Shown: one piece after another, positions 34,901-49,900 of the stretch | Layout: each line of letters starts with the position of its first letter | How positions within the stretch are numbered: the stretch's first letter is position 1 | Assembly (NCBI RefSeq): GCF_037893015.1 | Contig: NC_133658.1 | Span: 139,915,822 to 139,979,821, forward strand | Length of the DNA stretch: 64,000 nucleotides | Direction of reading: 5' to 3' | Origin: Macrotis lagotis | Lineage: Eukaryota > Chordata > Mammalia > Peramelemorphia > Peramelidae | Program-made: the position numbers and the translations under genes | Notes under the pieces: generated by a model | What the model was told of the DNA's origin: nothing | The model's database searches: none | What the model saw: only the letters and a program-made list of their open reading frames with translations

Positions 34901-37900
34901 AAAGTATGGGTGATATTTTTTGATGCCTGTGTAAATTGAATTTAAGTGAGGTAGAGCTATATGAAGTTATCCACTATCCACCTCATTCTCCCAAAGTCAT
35001 CATGATCAGAATGGCAGGTAGAGTCAAGATAACTGGTGAAGGCTCTAGATGCCGTGGATGACCTTGGTGTCTTTGATGTCTAACCAGGCTCTAAGCACTC
35101 CATACATAGCACCTGCTTCATGGCTGTTGCAATGAAATGTTCTCATCCACCATTCCACCAGTGGAAGGCTTCACATGGTGAGTTGACACTCCCCACAACT
35201 CACTGATGAGTTTGAGTTTGAGACACCCTCGGTTACCCTCAACCTGGTTCAGTCCACTTGTGGAAATGGTTTACCAGAGTGTAGGTGCTGTGCATGCTAC
35301 AGCTTCTTGGAGTCACAGGTGAGAATTAGGTGACTCAGGTGGACCCCACAGGTAGCCAACAGTACTGAAAAAGGCTTGGCAGCACTTACACCAAGGTTCT
35401 AGTCTTCCTTGAAAACACCCTACACTCCATTTCCAGTAAAGACTACCACAACTTCACCTATGAAATTTTATGATAAATAGTAAACCAGTAAACTTGCACA
35501 CTTTTGTATTTTTCTCCTTTTTCCCTCATCCCTATTCCTCAGTATTTTGCTTCTGAATACCACTTCCTTCCATATGTTGCCCTTCTAACCAATCCCCCCT
35601 CCTCTTTCTTTTCCCTCTTTCTTTCCCCTTTCCCTTTGCCTTCTTCCTTCCCTTCCTTCTGTCAGTTCCTCTTTTCCTCCCTTCTTCCCTCTTAATGCTT
35701 AGAAGGTAAGATACTTTTCTAAACTCAAGTCTATTTGTGTGTGTGTGTGTGTGTCCCTTTGAACCAAATCTGTTGAGAGTAAGATTCAGGTAGTTCTTAC
35801 TTCCCTTCTCCTCTTTTGCAGTAGGTCCTTTGTACCTCTTCATGTGATGTAATTTACCCCATTCAATCTCTTCCTTCCTCCCATCTCTTTAATATCCCCC
35901 CACCCTTTTTTTGGGGGGGGGTAAGGCAAACAGGGTTAAAGTGGCTTGCCCAAGGCCGCACAGCTAGGTAATTATTAAGTGTCTGAGACCGGATTTGGAC
36001 CCAGGTACTCCTGACTCCAGGGCTGATGCTTTATCTACTGTGCCACCTAGCCGCCCCCAAAGTATTAGTTTTTTGTTTTTTTTTTTTGGTTTTTGCAAGG
36101 CAAATGGGGTTAAGTGGCTTGCCCAAGGCCACACAGTTAAGTAATTATTAAGTGTCTGAGAACAGATTTGAACCCAGGTACTCCTGACTCCAAGGCCTGT
36201 GCTTTATCCATACGCCACCTAGCCACCCCCAATGTTCCTGTTTTTAAGGAAATAATATTTTTAAATCATGCCATCAGAGTCACGGACAAGTTGTGGACAT
36301 AAGTATGTCCATTACTTCTGGCTAAGTATATTCCCTCTAACAGTCAGAATTCTCAAGAGTTATGAGATTCTTTCAGGTGAGGATATAGTCTGTTTCATCT
36401 TTTTGAATAAGTTACTTTTTTTCTTTTTTACCTTTTCATATATCTCTTGAGTCTTCTGTTTGAAGATCAGATTTTCTGTTTAGCTCTGGTCTTTTCATCA
36501 GGGAAAGTTGAAAGCCTCCTATTTTGTTAAATATCCATCTTTTCTACTGGAAGAGAAGGTTCAGTTTTGCTGGATAGTGAATTCTTGGCTGTATTCCAAG
36601 CTCCCTTGCTCTCTGGAATATCATATTCCAGGCCCTTCTGTCCCTTAATGTTGATGCAGCCAGTTCCTGTGTAATCCTGACTGTGGCTCCTTGGTATTTA
36701 AATTGATTTTTTCTGGCCACTTGAAGTATTTTTTTTATTCTTTTTTCCTTTTTACAGATTTTCCCCCATTTTTGTTCTGTATCCCCCCCCCCCCCGCTCC
36801 ATCCCGGCAATCTGATAGTCTTTACATTATTTCCGTGCTATACTTTGATCAAAATTGATTGTGTTGAGAGAAATCAAATCCTTAAGGAAAAAATAAAATA
36901 TAATATGAGATAGCAAAATTATGTAATAATAATAATAATATAACTTTTTTAAAAATTGAAGGTAATAGTCTTTGGTCTTTGTTTAAACTTCACAGTTCTT
37001 TCTTTGAATACAGATGGTATTCTCCATCACAGATACCCTGAAATTGTCCCTGATTATTGCACTGATGAAACAAGCAAGTCCCTTAGGGTCGATCATCAAC
37101 CGCATGTTGCTGTTAGGGTGTACTGACCCTCCTGGGTCATTCTCCTGCTTTTCTTAAGGATTTCTAGTTTTTTTCATCTCAACTGCTGCCAGAATTTTAG
37201 TATTACTATTTCGGTCCCTTTTAAGTATTTTTTTTCCCCATCTTCTTTTTTTCTCCTTCTCTCCCCCCACCCCCCAATTCAGCAACCTCCTTAACACCAT
37301 TGATCTTTGTGCCCCACCTCAACCTTTATCTGATACTTGTCATAATTCAAAATTTCTCTTTCTAGCCACAACCTCCTGTCTTTCCTTAGGCCTTAATCCT
37401 AAGCAATTTATTATAGTCAGCATGATCCCAACCAGTTTATCCCTTAGGATTCTCCCAGGGCATCAGCCTTGCTAGGACTTCAACTTCTTTCTTTGTCTTA
37501 ATTCTATACTTAACCTGTTTAGCTAGTCAGTGAACTCAACTCTCAGGCTTTGCTCTCTTATTCTGTTGCATATCTTGCCATCCATTCCCCCTGACCCACT
37601 TATGCTCCGAACTCTACTAAAGAGAATCTCCTAACCGTTCTAATACACATTTTTTAAAAAGCATTGTTAAAAAAAATTTATGGTGAATTTAGCAAACACC
37701 GTACAAAATGGTTATTTCCACATATGTAGAAAAATGGCAAAAGATTTTGACATGAGGGGTGGCTAGGTGGCGCAATGGATAGAGCACCCATCCTGGAGTC
37801 AGGAGTATTTGAGTTCAAATTTGACCTCAGACACTTACTAATTACCTAGCCGTGTGGCCTTGGGTAAACCACTTAACCCCCACTTGGTAAAAAAAAAAAA

Positions 37901-40900
37901 CCAAACCTTGGACATGAAACTACACATGTCTTGTGTACAGCTTACTTGTCTTTTAAAATCATGTTACTTTGAATGAGTTCTTATTTTTCAGTTATTCTTT
38001 CTGACCTTCTTTTGGCTCATTTTAGATTTATTTCATCTCAACAGAATTCTCCCTAAATGAGTCCCCTAATTAACCACATGGTATTTGTTCAAACAGAAGG
38101 TTGTTTTTGAGCCCAACATCTCTTCTATACTGCAATATATCCTTGAAATCATTTTTTTATTTCTTCCTTTGTTTCAATTTCTGATTAAGGGCTACCCTTT
38201 TTTAGGTTTTTTTTGCAAGGCAAATGGGGTTAAGTGGCTTGCCCAAGGCCACACGGCTAGGTAATTAGTAAGTGTCTGAGACCGGATTTGAACCCAGGTA
38301 CTCCTGACTCCAAGGCCAGTGCTTTATCCACTACGCCACCTAGCCACCCCAAGGGCTACCCTTCTAATTTCTAACCTCTCTCCTTGGGTTCCTGATCCCA
38401 TCACTTTCTTGTCTTTTGCCATTTTGCCCCCTTAATCATTCCCTTTATTACCTTGTAGTTCTTTGCAGCTCACAAACATGCCCTCTCATTTGAAGACTTT
38501 CACTTAACAGAAGACTTTAACTTAACAATCATGGTATCAAACTAGGCTAACTTTTCAGGTTTATTATTCTCTTTCATGGATACTGTGCCCCAGCCAAACT
38601 AGATTACTGACTGTGTCTCACATATTACAGTGATGGTATTGCATCTTCTTTTCAGACTAGGCTGTCATACTCTAATACTTCTTTACCTCTGCTTCTAAAA
38701 CACTTTAAAGGATGTGGACATCCTTTTTCTATCGAAATTCCTTGAAAAACTGACCAGTATTCTTTCCTTTACTTCCTTTTTTTCCTAAATCTGCAACCCA
38801 ACCAGGTTTCTGGTTTCCAACGTTATCATTCAACAGCAACTGCTATTACTAAGGTGATCAGTGCTGAACTTGGTGGTGTTTTTCTCAGTCTTCATCTTTC
38901 TTGATGTTACTGCAGAGTTTGACACTTTCTCTCTCCTGAATATTCTTTGCCTCTTGAGTTTTAGTAAGTCTTAGTAACCAGTCTCTCCTTTTTCCTTGCC
39001 TACCTTTGTATGCAACTTCTCATCCCTGTCCCTTCCTAAGTTTGAGAGTATACCTCAAGGCCCTATTCTAACTCCCTCTTTCCTCTGTTTTTGATCTTGG
39101 TGAACTCATCAGTTTTTTCCATTAAGATGACTTCATAGCCAGTTCTGTATCACCAACTACATATGTGACTTGAATATGCTGTAGACATTTCAAATTCAAT
39201 ATAAAAAGTTTTTTTTATTCTGGACTTTAACATAAATTGTGTGTGTGTGTGTGTGTATACGTACAATATAAAATATTTTGCAAAAAATATATTCTGCAAA
39301 ATATAAAAAATAGATTTGTATGTGAAACTAAATCTCCATACTGTATGCTTTAAAAAAAGTTTATAATTTGGGGCAGTTAGGTGGCATAGTGGATAGAGCA
39401 CCAGGAGGACCTGAGTTCAAATCCGACCTCCAACACTTAATAATTACTTGGCTTTGTGACCCTGGGCAAGTCACTTAACCCCATTGCCCTGCAAAAAGAA
39501 AAAAAGAAAAAAGCAAATGTGAATAGTTGAGCAAAACAAATTCCCATATTAATTAAGGGAACACATTAAAACAACTTAGAGGTACCACTTGCCCCTCATC
39601 AAATTATTAAAAATAATTGAAAGCAGTTAAATTCAGTACTGATGAAGTTATAGAGAAAAAGTATCACAATTGTATACCAATCTCAGGAAGAAATAAGACC
39701 TTTGAAATTTCATCAAAGAAACAAAAGGAAAAAAACCAAACATTTGCTCCAGATAATTTCACAATAAAATGCTTTAAAATTTTCCACGAACAAGTTTTTC
39801 TTAAATTAGTTTATAAATATTGAGAAAGAAATACTATTATCTAGGGTCTTTTATGATGCAGATTTGATTCTGATTTTAAAACCAGATAAAAGAGAATACT
39901 AAAAAAAGAAAATAATCTGCTAATTATCAATGCATAATGTGATTTATTTCTGTTTTAAGCTTAAATATTTTTGCCACATTCACATGGCTAGTTAGTAACA
40001 GTACCAGTTTTAAAACCTCTTGATTTCAGGTTCAGTGTTCATTCTTTTTTTTTCCGTAGAAATTGTAGACCATATTTATGATAGTGATGAACAGTTTCTC
40101 TAAATTTATAATTTCTTCCCCCAAATAACATTTTCAGTATTGTGAACATAAGAAAATAAGCAACAAGCTTCATTTGTCCTGTGTCACTTAAGGACTAAAA
40201 GTAGACATTCAGAGATTTGAGTTTTAACTGACTTTGATATTGCCATGCAGCATTTAGCTAGCATCCTGGAACTTGTTAGCTTTTTTGAGAAATTGACCTC
40301 CATTAATCAACAGAATCTCAAAGAGCATATTATTCTATGAGTACTTACAATTTATATTACATTTCCTGTTTTTTTTACACTCATTCTCAGATTACTTGCC
40401 TAATATCACCATTGATTACTTTGGAAGTTGCATGAAGTACAGGTTCTATAAGTTACTAATGAGTTAAGTTCAGCAGCACTTAAGAAAGGGGGTCCTTGTA
40501 CTAGCTTAAAAATGAACTTTTATTTATATCTTTTCTTGAATTACCCCTTGTGTCCCATCCACTCCCAGAGAGCAATCCCCATATAAAACATTAGTTTTTA
40601 GAGGAATAAAAGAAAGAAAAGAAAAAATATCAGCAAAACCACTTCATACCTGGAAAAATCTGAAAACATATATACTGTTCCACACTTGTGGGTCTCTGAC
40701 TTCTGCAAAGAAGTGAGGGGAGAGATCTTTTTTCATATTTCTTTCTTGGGGGTCATGCTTATTTGTAATTTGCAATTTAAAGTGATTCCTTTTATTTTAA
40801 AAGTTTATTGGGGCATGGCGTAGTGGATAAAGCACTGGTCTTGAGTCAGGAGGACCTGGGTTCAAATCCGGTCTCAGACACTTAATAATTACCTAGCTGT

Positions 40901-43900
40901 GTGGCCTTGGGCCAGCCACTTAACCCCATTGTCTTGCAAAATACCCTAAAAACAAACAAACAAAAAAAGTTAATGTATTAAGTTTTTCATGGAAAAACAG
41001 ATCCTTAGAAATTAGTCAATACTGCAGTTGCCATTTATTCCAACCTATATCTAAAAAAATCCTTATCACTCAGTAAGAGCTCATCTAACCTTTGATCCTA
41101 AGATCTCTAGTGATGGGAATTTCATCCTTGGAAGCCCATTCTATTTTTGTATAAATCTAATTGATAAGAACTTTTGTTATTGTTTTTCCCTGAGATCAAA
41201 CCTAAATCTTGTTATTCAGTAGTTTGCCATTTTCATCTGCAGTTTATTTTGCAGATAAGGAACTGAGATCAGCAGGGTTAACCAAAGTGACATAGCTAAT
41301 AAGTATGTGTATAAAGTTGTATTTGAAGATGTCTTCCTGATTCCAAGTCCATTTCTCTATCCATTACCTCTTTAGTAACATGCAAATAATTCCTAGTATT
41401 GAAGCCTTTCTGGACCAAATTTTATACCTCCTTGTCCATTTCACATAAGAGCCTTTTCATAATTTGACTCTTTTCTAGACCAAACAACCCCATTACTCTT
41501 CAAACTTACATAACATGATCTCAAGGTCCCTTACTACTTAAGGAGGTAGCATGACTGAGGTAACATTGAATTTAGAGTCAGAATACCCAAGTTCAATTCC
41601 CAGATCTGCCATTCAGTAATTATGTAATTCTGTACAAGTCATCTAACCTCTCTGTACTTCAGTGTCCTCATCTATAAAATTAACATTGGACTAGATGACC
41701 TCTGGGGGTACAACTCCAAATCTGTGATACTATGGATTTGTCTTGGCTCATCAAAATCCTAACTAAATTGTAGTAACTGTAGTGGAATACAGTGTTCCAT
41801 ATGTGGCCTACCCAGAGAAGAGTTCAGTTGTACATCACCTCTGTATTCATGGGTTTTATGCCTCTGGATAAAGTATAATATCATTTTAGTTTTTTTGGCT
41901 ACCAGTCATACTATAATTGACTCAAAATTCCCAGATCTCTCTGTCTTTTTTTTTTAAGTTTTTTTTTTTTTTTTTGCAAGGCAAACGGGGTTAACTGGCT
42001 GGCCCAAGGCCACACAGCTAGGTAATCATTAAGTGTCTGAGACCAGATTTGAACCCAGGTACTCCTGACTCCAGGGCCGGTGCTTTATCCACTACACCAC
42101 CTAGCCGCCCTTCCAAGATCTCTTTACAAGCATAAAGCTATCCATTTTTTTCTTCATGTATTTTGGAAGAATGATGTTTTGTAAGCTATCATTTAAAAAT
42201 TCTGCCTTATTTAATTCAACCCAGTTTTATAGGAATCAGGCTATTTTTGCATTCTAACTCTTACTATATATGCAAAATAACCATTTGAATTTTGTTATCT
42301 GCTAATTTGAAAAACATACCATCTCTACCTTTCTCCAAGTCATTGATAATTCACAGATGGGCATTCCATTAGAAACCTTTCAAGCTAGCACCAAAATCTC
42401 TTTTTACCTTTATTTTTTTATTTTTTTAAATTTATTTTTATTAAGATATTATTTGAGTTTTACAATTACCCCCCCATCTTACTTCCCTCCCCCCCCCCAC
42501 CTCCCCACGGAAAGCAATCTGTCAGTCTTTACTTTGTTTCCATGTTGTACCTTGATCCAAATTGGGTGTGATGAGAGAGTAATCATATCCTTAAAGAAGA
42601 GGCAAGAAATATAAGAGGTAACAAGATCAGACAATAAGATATCTGGTTTTTTTCTAAATTAAAGGGAATAGTCCTTGAACTTTATTCAGACTCCACAGCT
42701 CCTTATCTGGATACAGATGGCACTCTCCTTTGCAGACAGCCCAAAATTGCTCCCAATTGTTGCATTGATGGAATGAGCGAGTCCTTCAAGGTTGATCATC
42801 ACTCCCATGTTGCTGTTAGGGTGTACAGTGTTTTTTCTGGTTCTGCTTATCTCACTCAGCATCAGTTCATGCAAATCCCTTCAGGCTTCCCTGAATTCCC
42901 TCCCTCCTGGTTTCTAATAGAACAATAGTGTTCCATGACATACATATACCACAGTTTGCTAAGCCATTCCCCAATTGAAGGACATACTTGATTTCCAATT
43001 CTTTGCCACCACAAACAGGGCTGCTATAAATATTTTTGTACAAGTAATGTTTTTACCCTTTTTCATCATCTCTTTAGGATATAGACCCAGTAGTGGTATT
43101 GCTAGGTCAAAGGGTATGCACATTTTTGTTGCCCTTTGGGCATAGTTCCAAATAGCTCTCTAGAAGGGTTGGATGAGTTCACAGCTCCACTAACAGTGTA
43201 ATGGTGTCCCAGATTTCCCACAACCCTTCCAACACTGATCATTATCTTTTCTGGTCATATTTGCCAATCTGAGAGGTGTGAGGTGGTACCTCAGAGAAGC
43301 TTTAATTTGCATTTCTCTAATAATGATTTAGAGCACTTTTTCATGTAGCTATGGATTGCTTTGATCTCCTCATCTGTAAATTGCCTTTGCATATCCTTTG
43401 ACCATTTGTCAATTGGGGAATGACTTTTTGTTTTAAAAATATGACTCAGTTCTCTGTATATTTTAGAAATGAGTCCTTTATCAGAATCATTAGTTATAAA
43501 GATTGTTTCCCAATTTACTACATTTCTTTTGATCTTGGTTACAGTGGTTTTATCTGTAGCACCAAAATCTTAATGGTATCTAGTAGTGAATGATATTCTA
43601 GCTTACAACTTTAGCCTGCATCATAATTTTTTCATGGTAATAACACAAGATAATCAATATTTTGCTGAAATCAGATATACTATATTAATAGCATTTTATT
43701 AATTGTATTATTAATACTATATTAATTGTAAATGAGATCTGCATGCATTTTTATAACTTGACACCAGACAGTATTGTGTTATTTATTGATTTTCTTTACC
43801 TTATATTTAAAGGTTTTCCTTCCAGTCACTTCTGGAATGTGTCTTGGAGTTTGTACCATAGGAATTTTTTTTTTTTTTTGGTTTGTTTTTCTGGAGATAA

Positions 43901-46900
43901 TTCTTTTGATTTGCTCTTGTCTATGTTTAGAAGTTCTGGGCAGTTTTTTTTGTTTTTGTTTTTTTTAGGTTTTTGCAAGGCAAATGGGGTTAAGTGGCTT
44001 GCCCAAGGCCACACAGCTAGGGAATTATTAAGTGTCTGTGAGACCAGATTTGAACCCAGGTACTCCTGACTTCAGGGCCAGTGCTTTATCCACTGTGACA
44101 CCTAGCCACCCCAGTTTTCTTTCTTTTAATGTTGTTTTTACCTTTTTTTTTACTTCCAGATTGTCCTTTACTCCTATGTATTTATATTTCCAGTCACTTA
44201 CCCTTTTCATTTCTTTGATGAGACTTGCCACCATAGATTGTAGTATTTTCATTCTGCTATTTCTATAAATTTTCAAAATTTTTATTTCTCTTTTAAGCTA
44301 TTCAGGAGCATCCTGCTGCGGTACCATGCTCTCTTGGAAATTCAAAGGGTCTTTTGCTTTATTGAATTTTGATTCATTTTCCTTTGTCTCAAAATACTTA
44401 TTTACTCTTTTATCTAGAGACTATACTTATTTTTTCTTCCTCTCTCTAGAGTCATTTAACTCCAGTTGCCTCTTTTCCAGGGCCACATCTAGTCCTTCTT
44501 ATTCATTTCTGGCCACTGGATCCATATGGTTCCAAGGAGAAAAGGAAACTGATAACTTAGAACAGCACCCCTTCATTCAAATCCAATTCATGTGCTTCTC
44601 ATAGCATCACATCCCTGTTGTCTTGATCTTCTTTGAGAACAAATGACAAAAAAAAAGTCATCAGAGACCATAGTTCTGTTTGCTTTTAATATCTTTCCAG
44701 TTGGTTTATCTGCTTGTGCTCAAGGTATTTGAGTTTTCTTCCTTCTGAGATCTTTGCTAATTTTCTTATTTCTTCCCTTTTTTCCTTTTATTAAAGATTT
44801 TATTTGAGTTTTACAATTTTCCTCCAATCTTACTTCCCTCCCCCACCCCCCCAATGGAAAGCAATCTGTCAGTCTTTACTTTGTTTCCATGTTGTACATT
44901 GATCCCAATTGAGTGTGATGAGAGAGAGAAATCATATCCTTAAAGGAAGAAACAAAAAGTATGAGAGATAAAAAGATCATATAATAAGATATCAGGTTTT
45001 TTTCTAAATTAAAGGGGAACAGCCCTTGAACTTGGTTCAAACTCCATGGTTCTTTATCTGGATACAGATGGCATTCTCCACTGCAGACAGCCTAAAATTG
45101 TCCCTGATTGCTGCACTGATGGAATGAGCAAGTCCTTCAAGGTTGAACATCACTCCCATGTTGCTGTTAGGGTGTACAGTGTTTTTCTGGTTCTGCTCAT
45201 CTCACTCAGCATCAGTTCCTGCAAATCCCTCCAGGGTTCCCTGAATTCCTGTCCCTCCTGGTTTCTAATGGTACAGTAGTGTTTCCATGACATACCTATA
45301 CCACAGTTTGCTAAGCCATCCCCCAATTGAAGGAGAGTTACTTGATTTCCAATTTTTTGCCACCACAAACAAGGCTGCTATGAATATTTTTGTACAAGTG
45401 ATGTTTTTACCCTTTTTCATCATCCCTTCAGGGTATAGACCTAGTAGTGGTATTGCTGGATCAAAGAGTATACACATTTTTGTTGCCCTTTGGGTGTAGT
45501 TCCAAATTTCTCTCCAGAAAGGTTGGATGAGTTCACAGCATTTCTTCCCTTTTGGTGGTAATGTTGCTGAGATCTGGATCTCAAAGCCTCCTTCTAAGCT
45601 AAATGAATCACTTTTCACCAGCCTCAGCTTTCTCCATTAAGTCATTTCTGGGGGGTGCATAAGTGACTCCCAGTTGGTGTTTGGTACTTTTCCTCCAGCT
45701 TTGAAAAGTGTTGCTTACATGTGTATCTTCCAACACCCCCATCCCACCCCTTCCTCAATTGTCTGGTCTGTGTTGCTATTGTACCCTGACCAAATAATTG
45801 CTGTTTGGCATTAGATCTCTGTTTCATAGATCTCTGTTGAGTAGTTGGGGCTGGTGGGGTTCAGTCAAGTTCGGTTGTAAGCTTAAAAGTGTGGGCTTCC
45901 ACATCTTTGCTTTTAGAATCCTAATTGGAGAGAGGTTGACTTCAGGGTTTAGGGATCATTGTCCTTTGTGGTTCAAGTTTTTTATCTTCTTTAGGTTCTT
46001 GATGTTCCAGATGTGGAACTGAAATTGCTTTTTCTCTGATGCATGATTCCTATTGGAGAGATTTCAGAGGTCATGAGGATTGAAGGAAATGTGTAGTCCT
46101 CCAGTTTTTATTGGTTCAGACAAGTACATTTTTACTGGTGATGATATTTTTTGTTCCTTGTTTACTTTTATTTTAAAAAATCACTGATTTTCTGAATTTT
46201 CCCTTGTAATAATTTTAAATAAAAAAAGAAAAAGGTGAAGGAGAGAAAAGAGAATAAGCCAAAATATCACTACATTAAAAAAAAATCTGAGTATATCTGC
46301 AGTGTCTCCTCCTGTGAGCATTGCAAAAAAGAATGCAATATGAACTCTGCAGAAGAGTGGAGTGAGTGATAGCTTCTTATAATTACTTCTTCTATGGTTT
46401 GGACCATGTTTGTTCTTTGTGGTCTTTTTTTTAATTAAATTTTATTTTTTAAATAGCAAAAATTCACACCCCATCCCACAATTCAGAATGAACAAACAAA
46501 ACAAAACCCCTTTTACAAATATATTTTTACATCATATATTTAATATTCAGTTTACACATCTATTTTGAATTCATGTCAAAATGTGGTCTTAGATGTTACT
46601 GTTAACCTAATTTCTGCCATACTATTTTTCTAGTTCCCAGATAATTCTTATCAAATAGAGAGTTCTTTCCTTAGTCTTTTCTACTTAATGAATACTGTTA
46701 TTGAGTTCCATTATTTCTGAGTTTTTACTTGTCTAGTCTCTTGTATTGATCTTCCATTTTTAAACCAGTACAAATAGTCTTGATAGCTATTGCTTTGTAA
46801 TATAGTTTATTAAGTGCTATTCTCCCTTCATTCCTTTTTTTCTTATTATTTCTCTTGAAAAACCTAGCTTTTCTGTTTCTCCAAATAAATTTTGTATTTT

Positions 46901-49900
46901 ATCAGATTTTATAAACTGTCTCTTTAATAGTTTGACTATGATAACATTGAAACTGCAAATTAACTTTAGTCATTTTGGTATTTTAAATATTCTTTGAAAT
47001 GCTTCTCATATGTGTTCTAGGACTTTTATTCAGTTTTACTTAATACTTTTAGATATGTCTAACCCAGAGGTTGTAATAAAAATTCTGTGCCCTTAAGTAA
47101 AGACCTATAGTTAGGTACTTTGGATTCTAAAATAAATAGCAAACCAAAACAGTTCCTGACTTAGGGAGTTTATTTTCTTTTAATGTATATAAAATGTTAA
47201 GTACATACAAAGTAATAATAACATGTATACAGTGCTTACTAAGTGTCCAACATTGTGCCAAGTGCCTTATGATTTCCTTATTTGATCCTCATGGAAACTC
47301 TGGGAGATAAGTGCTGTTAATCATCTCCATTTTTACAGAAACTGAGGCAAATGTCCTCAGGAACACATGCAAACCAAGTATCTGAAGTTGGATTTGAACT
47401 CAGGTCTTTTTGCTTATAAAGATATAGCATTGAAGAAAACCCTCTAATATCTCTCCTTTAGATTACATATAATCTAAAAGTTCATAATAATTACCCTTTT
47501 TTAATTAAACTGAAGTCTGCTAAGTGGTCTAATTTCTTAATTTTCTTTTAGTTCCTCCCCAAAACATTATAAAAGAGGATCTTTACCCCTCGTAACTCAC
47601 ATTTATTTTTCTTTCCCAAACACATTGTATTAAATCACTGAAAATGTTTAATGTGCTGTGAAATCCTTAAGTCTTGTTATGCCACATTTTTTTTTTAGTT
47701 TTTGCAAGGCAGTGGGGTTAAGTGGCTTGCCCAAGGCCACACAGCTAGGTAATAAGTGTCTGAGGCCAGATTTTGAACTCAGGTACTCCTGACTCCAGGG
47801 TCGGTGCTCTATCCACTGCGCCACCTAGCCACCCCAATAAATAAAATCTTTAAAACAAAGAAAAAGAAAAAGGGGTGGCTAGGTGGCGCAATGGATAGAG
47901 CACCGACCCTGGAGTCAGGAGTACCTGAGTTCAAAATCTGGCCTCAGACACTTATTACCTAGCTGTGTGGCCTTGGGCAAGCCACTTAACCCCACTGCCT
48001 TGCAAAAACTAAAAAAAAAAAAAATTTATTTATTTTGAGTTTTACAATTTTTCACCCAATCTTATTTCCCTCCCCCACCCCCCACAGAAGGCAATTTGCC
48101 AGTCTTTACATTGTTTCCATGGTATACTTTGATCCAAATTGAGTGTGATGGGAGAGAAATCATATCCTTAAGGAAGAAACATAAAGTATAAGAGATTATG
48201 CTACTTTTCTTAAAGGATGGATGTTGATTATTTAAATCTGAGGTTTTCTTCTGACAATTATGTCAGAAATTAAAAATTGTTTATCTAGGAAAATGATTTC
48301 AGTTTTAATGGTAAAGTTACCTTTTAAAAGATCATTGTGGGCATTTTTCCATTTATAGATGTCACTACTCACATGCCTTAAAATGGTTCTTCCTAAATTG
48401 CTTTGCTAAGATAATAATGATAGTAGCTAATATTTATGTAGTGTTTAATAAGAAAAATTTCAATTGGTGGCGACCCTGTTAGTGATTCTCCATACTGAAA
48501 TTCCTATGGTGGTCCTTAGATAACAGCAGTCCTGCCTGTAGTCTTTACATTCCTTCACATTGCAAAAGTAATTTATTTTATGTCTGACTTTGTCACTTCT
48601 CTGCTCAAAAATCCTCAATTGTTCCCTGTTACCTAGATAATAAAACACAAATTCCTTTGCCTCTCATTTAAAGTCTTCTACTATCTTTCTACTTATTTGT
48701 AATCTATATGTATTCTTACCTTATCTTATATGTAATCTAAAGGCAAGGGCTTTCTTCAATGTTTATTCTTTATTAGCATAGTCTTATTTTACTTTATTCA
48801 CAATGATAGCCAATTTGGACTCTGTTCTTCATCTCTGTTCCTTTCTGCTGGTCCTTAACTGTGTCTAGAATTCACACCCTCCTTCCTCATTTCACCTTGT
48901 AACAATCCTTCTTTTCCTTAAAGATCATGTATTATTTTCTCCATCTTTGCCTTTTTTCCCCAGTCACCGATGAGCTCACCCTCCTTAAATATTCCTCAGT
49001 CACTTTGTTTACATCTCTTTTTATCCTTCTCTTGTTATACTTTGTGTTATACTTATTTTTGTGCCTTTTTAATTCTCTTTTCTAAGTTTACAGAAGATGG
49101 GAACTATATCTTTCTTTGTATTCAGATTTAATAATGGTCTCATTCCTGCCATATTGAAGGCACTGTGCCTTACTTTTCTAGGGGCTTAATCACCGATTGT
49201 TGAATTGCATTGAATATGTGGATCCCTTCTGTTACTCTGCTTTGTACACATACTAAGAGTTTTTTCCATCTATGGGATCCCATTATTTCTCATCACCTGG
49301 ACACTTTGTAATGTTATCTGAATGTCAAGTATCACAATTGTACCAAGGTGTTAGAAAAATACATATAGACAGCTTCATTAGGAAGCTGCAGTCAAAGAGG
49401 CAACAACAGTGTTGGGTTCTGAAGAGAGGACTGACTTTGTAGGAAGAAAGTCCTCAGTTTAAGGCCTATCTGACTCACATTAGCTAGATTGAGTTTAGGT
49501 GGGAGTTTACCATACCAGTTTGAATCACAGATCTAAGTAGTCCTAGTGCTGGAAATAAATGTTAAAAGTTTTTGGTCAAACTAGTACCCATATTGAAATA
49601 AATATCCCCACTAGATATTCAGAGAATCTTTGGGGAATGAGTGACACTCTTTTTAAATTTTATTTATTTAAGGAAATGGGGTTAGTGACTTGCCCAAGGT
49701 CACATAGGCAATTATCAAGTGTCTGAGGCCAGATCCAGACTCCAGGGCTGGTTTTCTGTCCACTTGTGCCAGTGTGAATGACACTCTTGTATTAGTTAAG
49801 CTATTATTTAGTGGTTTGTTTTTGTTGTGAATTCCAACACTAATGTGTGTTGGAAATTTTATTGTGGCTGCTACTACAGTGTATGTGTACAACTGGGAGC

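Larger units (their letters stand above)
31283..35460 (-). mobile_element. RTE-clade LINE, nearly complete but degenerate
   Basis: Antisense element of about 4.2 kb. In its own order it has a leader, an AP-endonuclease-like segment (34484-34158), an RT domain (33050-32363), an RT C-terminal segment (32356-32075) and a short GTT-rich 3' end. Frames are broken by stops and shifts. One SINE has inserted near the 3' end. The 5' limit is approximate and no target duplication was found. Confidence 0.75.

Noticed and set aside
35504..35843. Opposed frames in CT-rich sequence
   Set aside because: Low-complexity tract; peptides are compositionally biased and match nothing recognisable.
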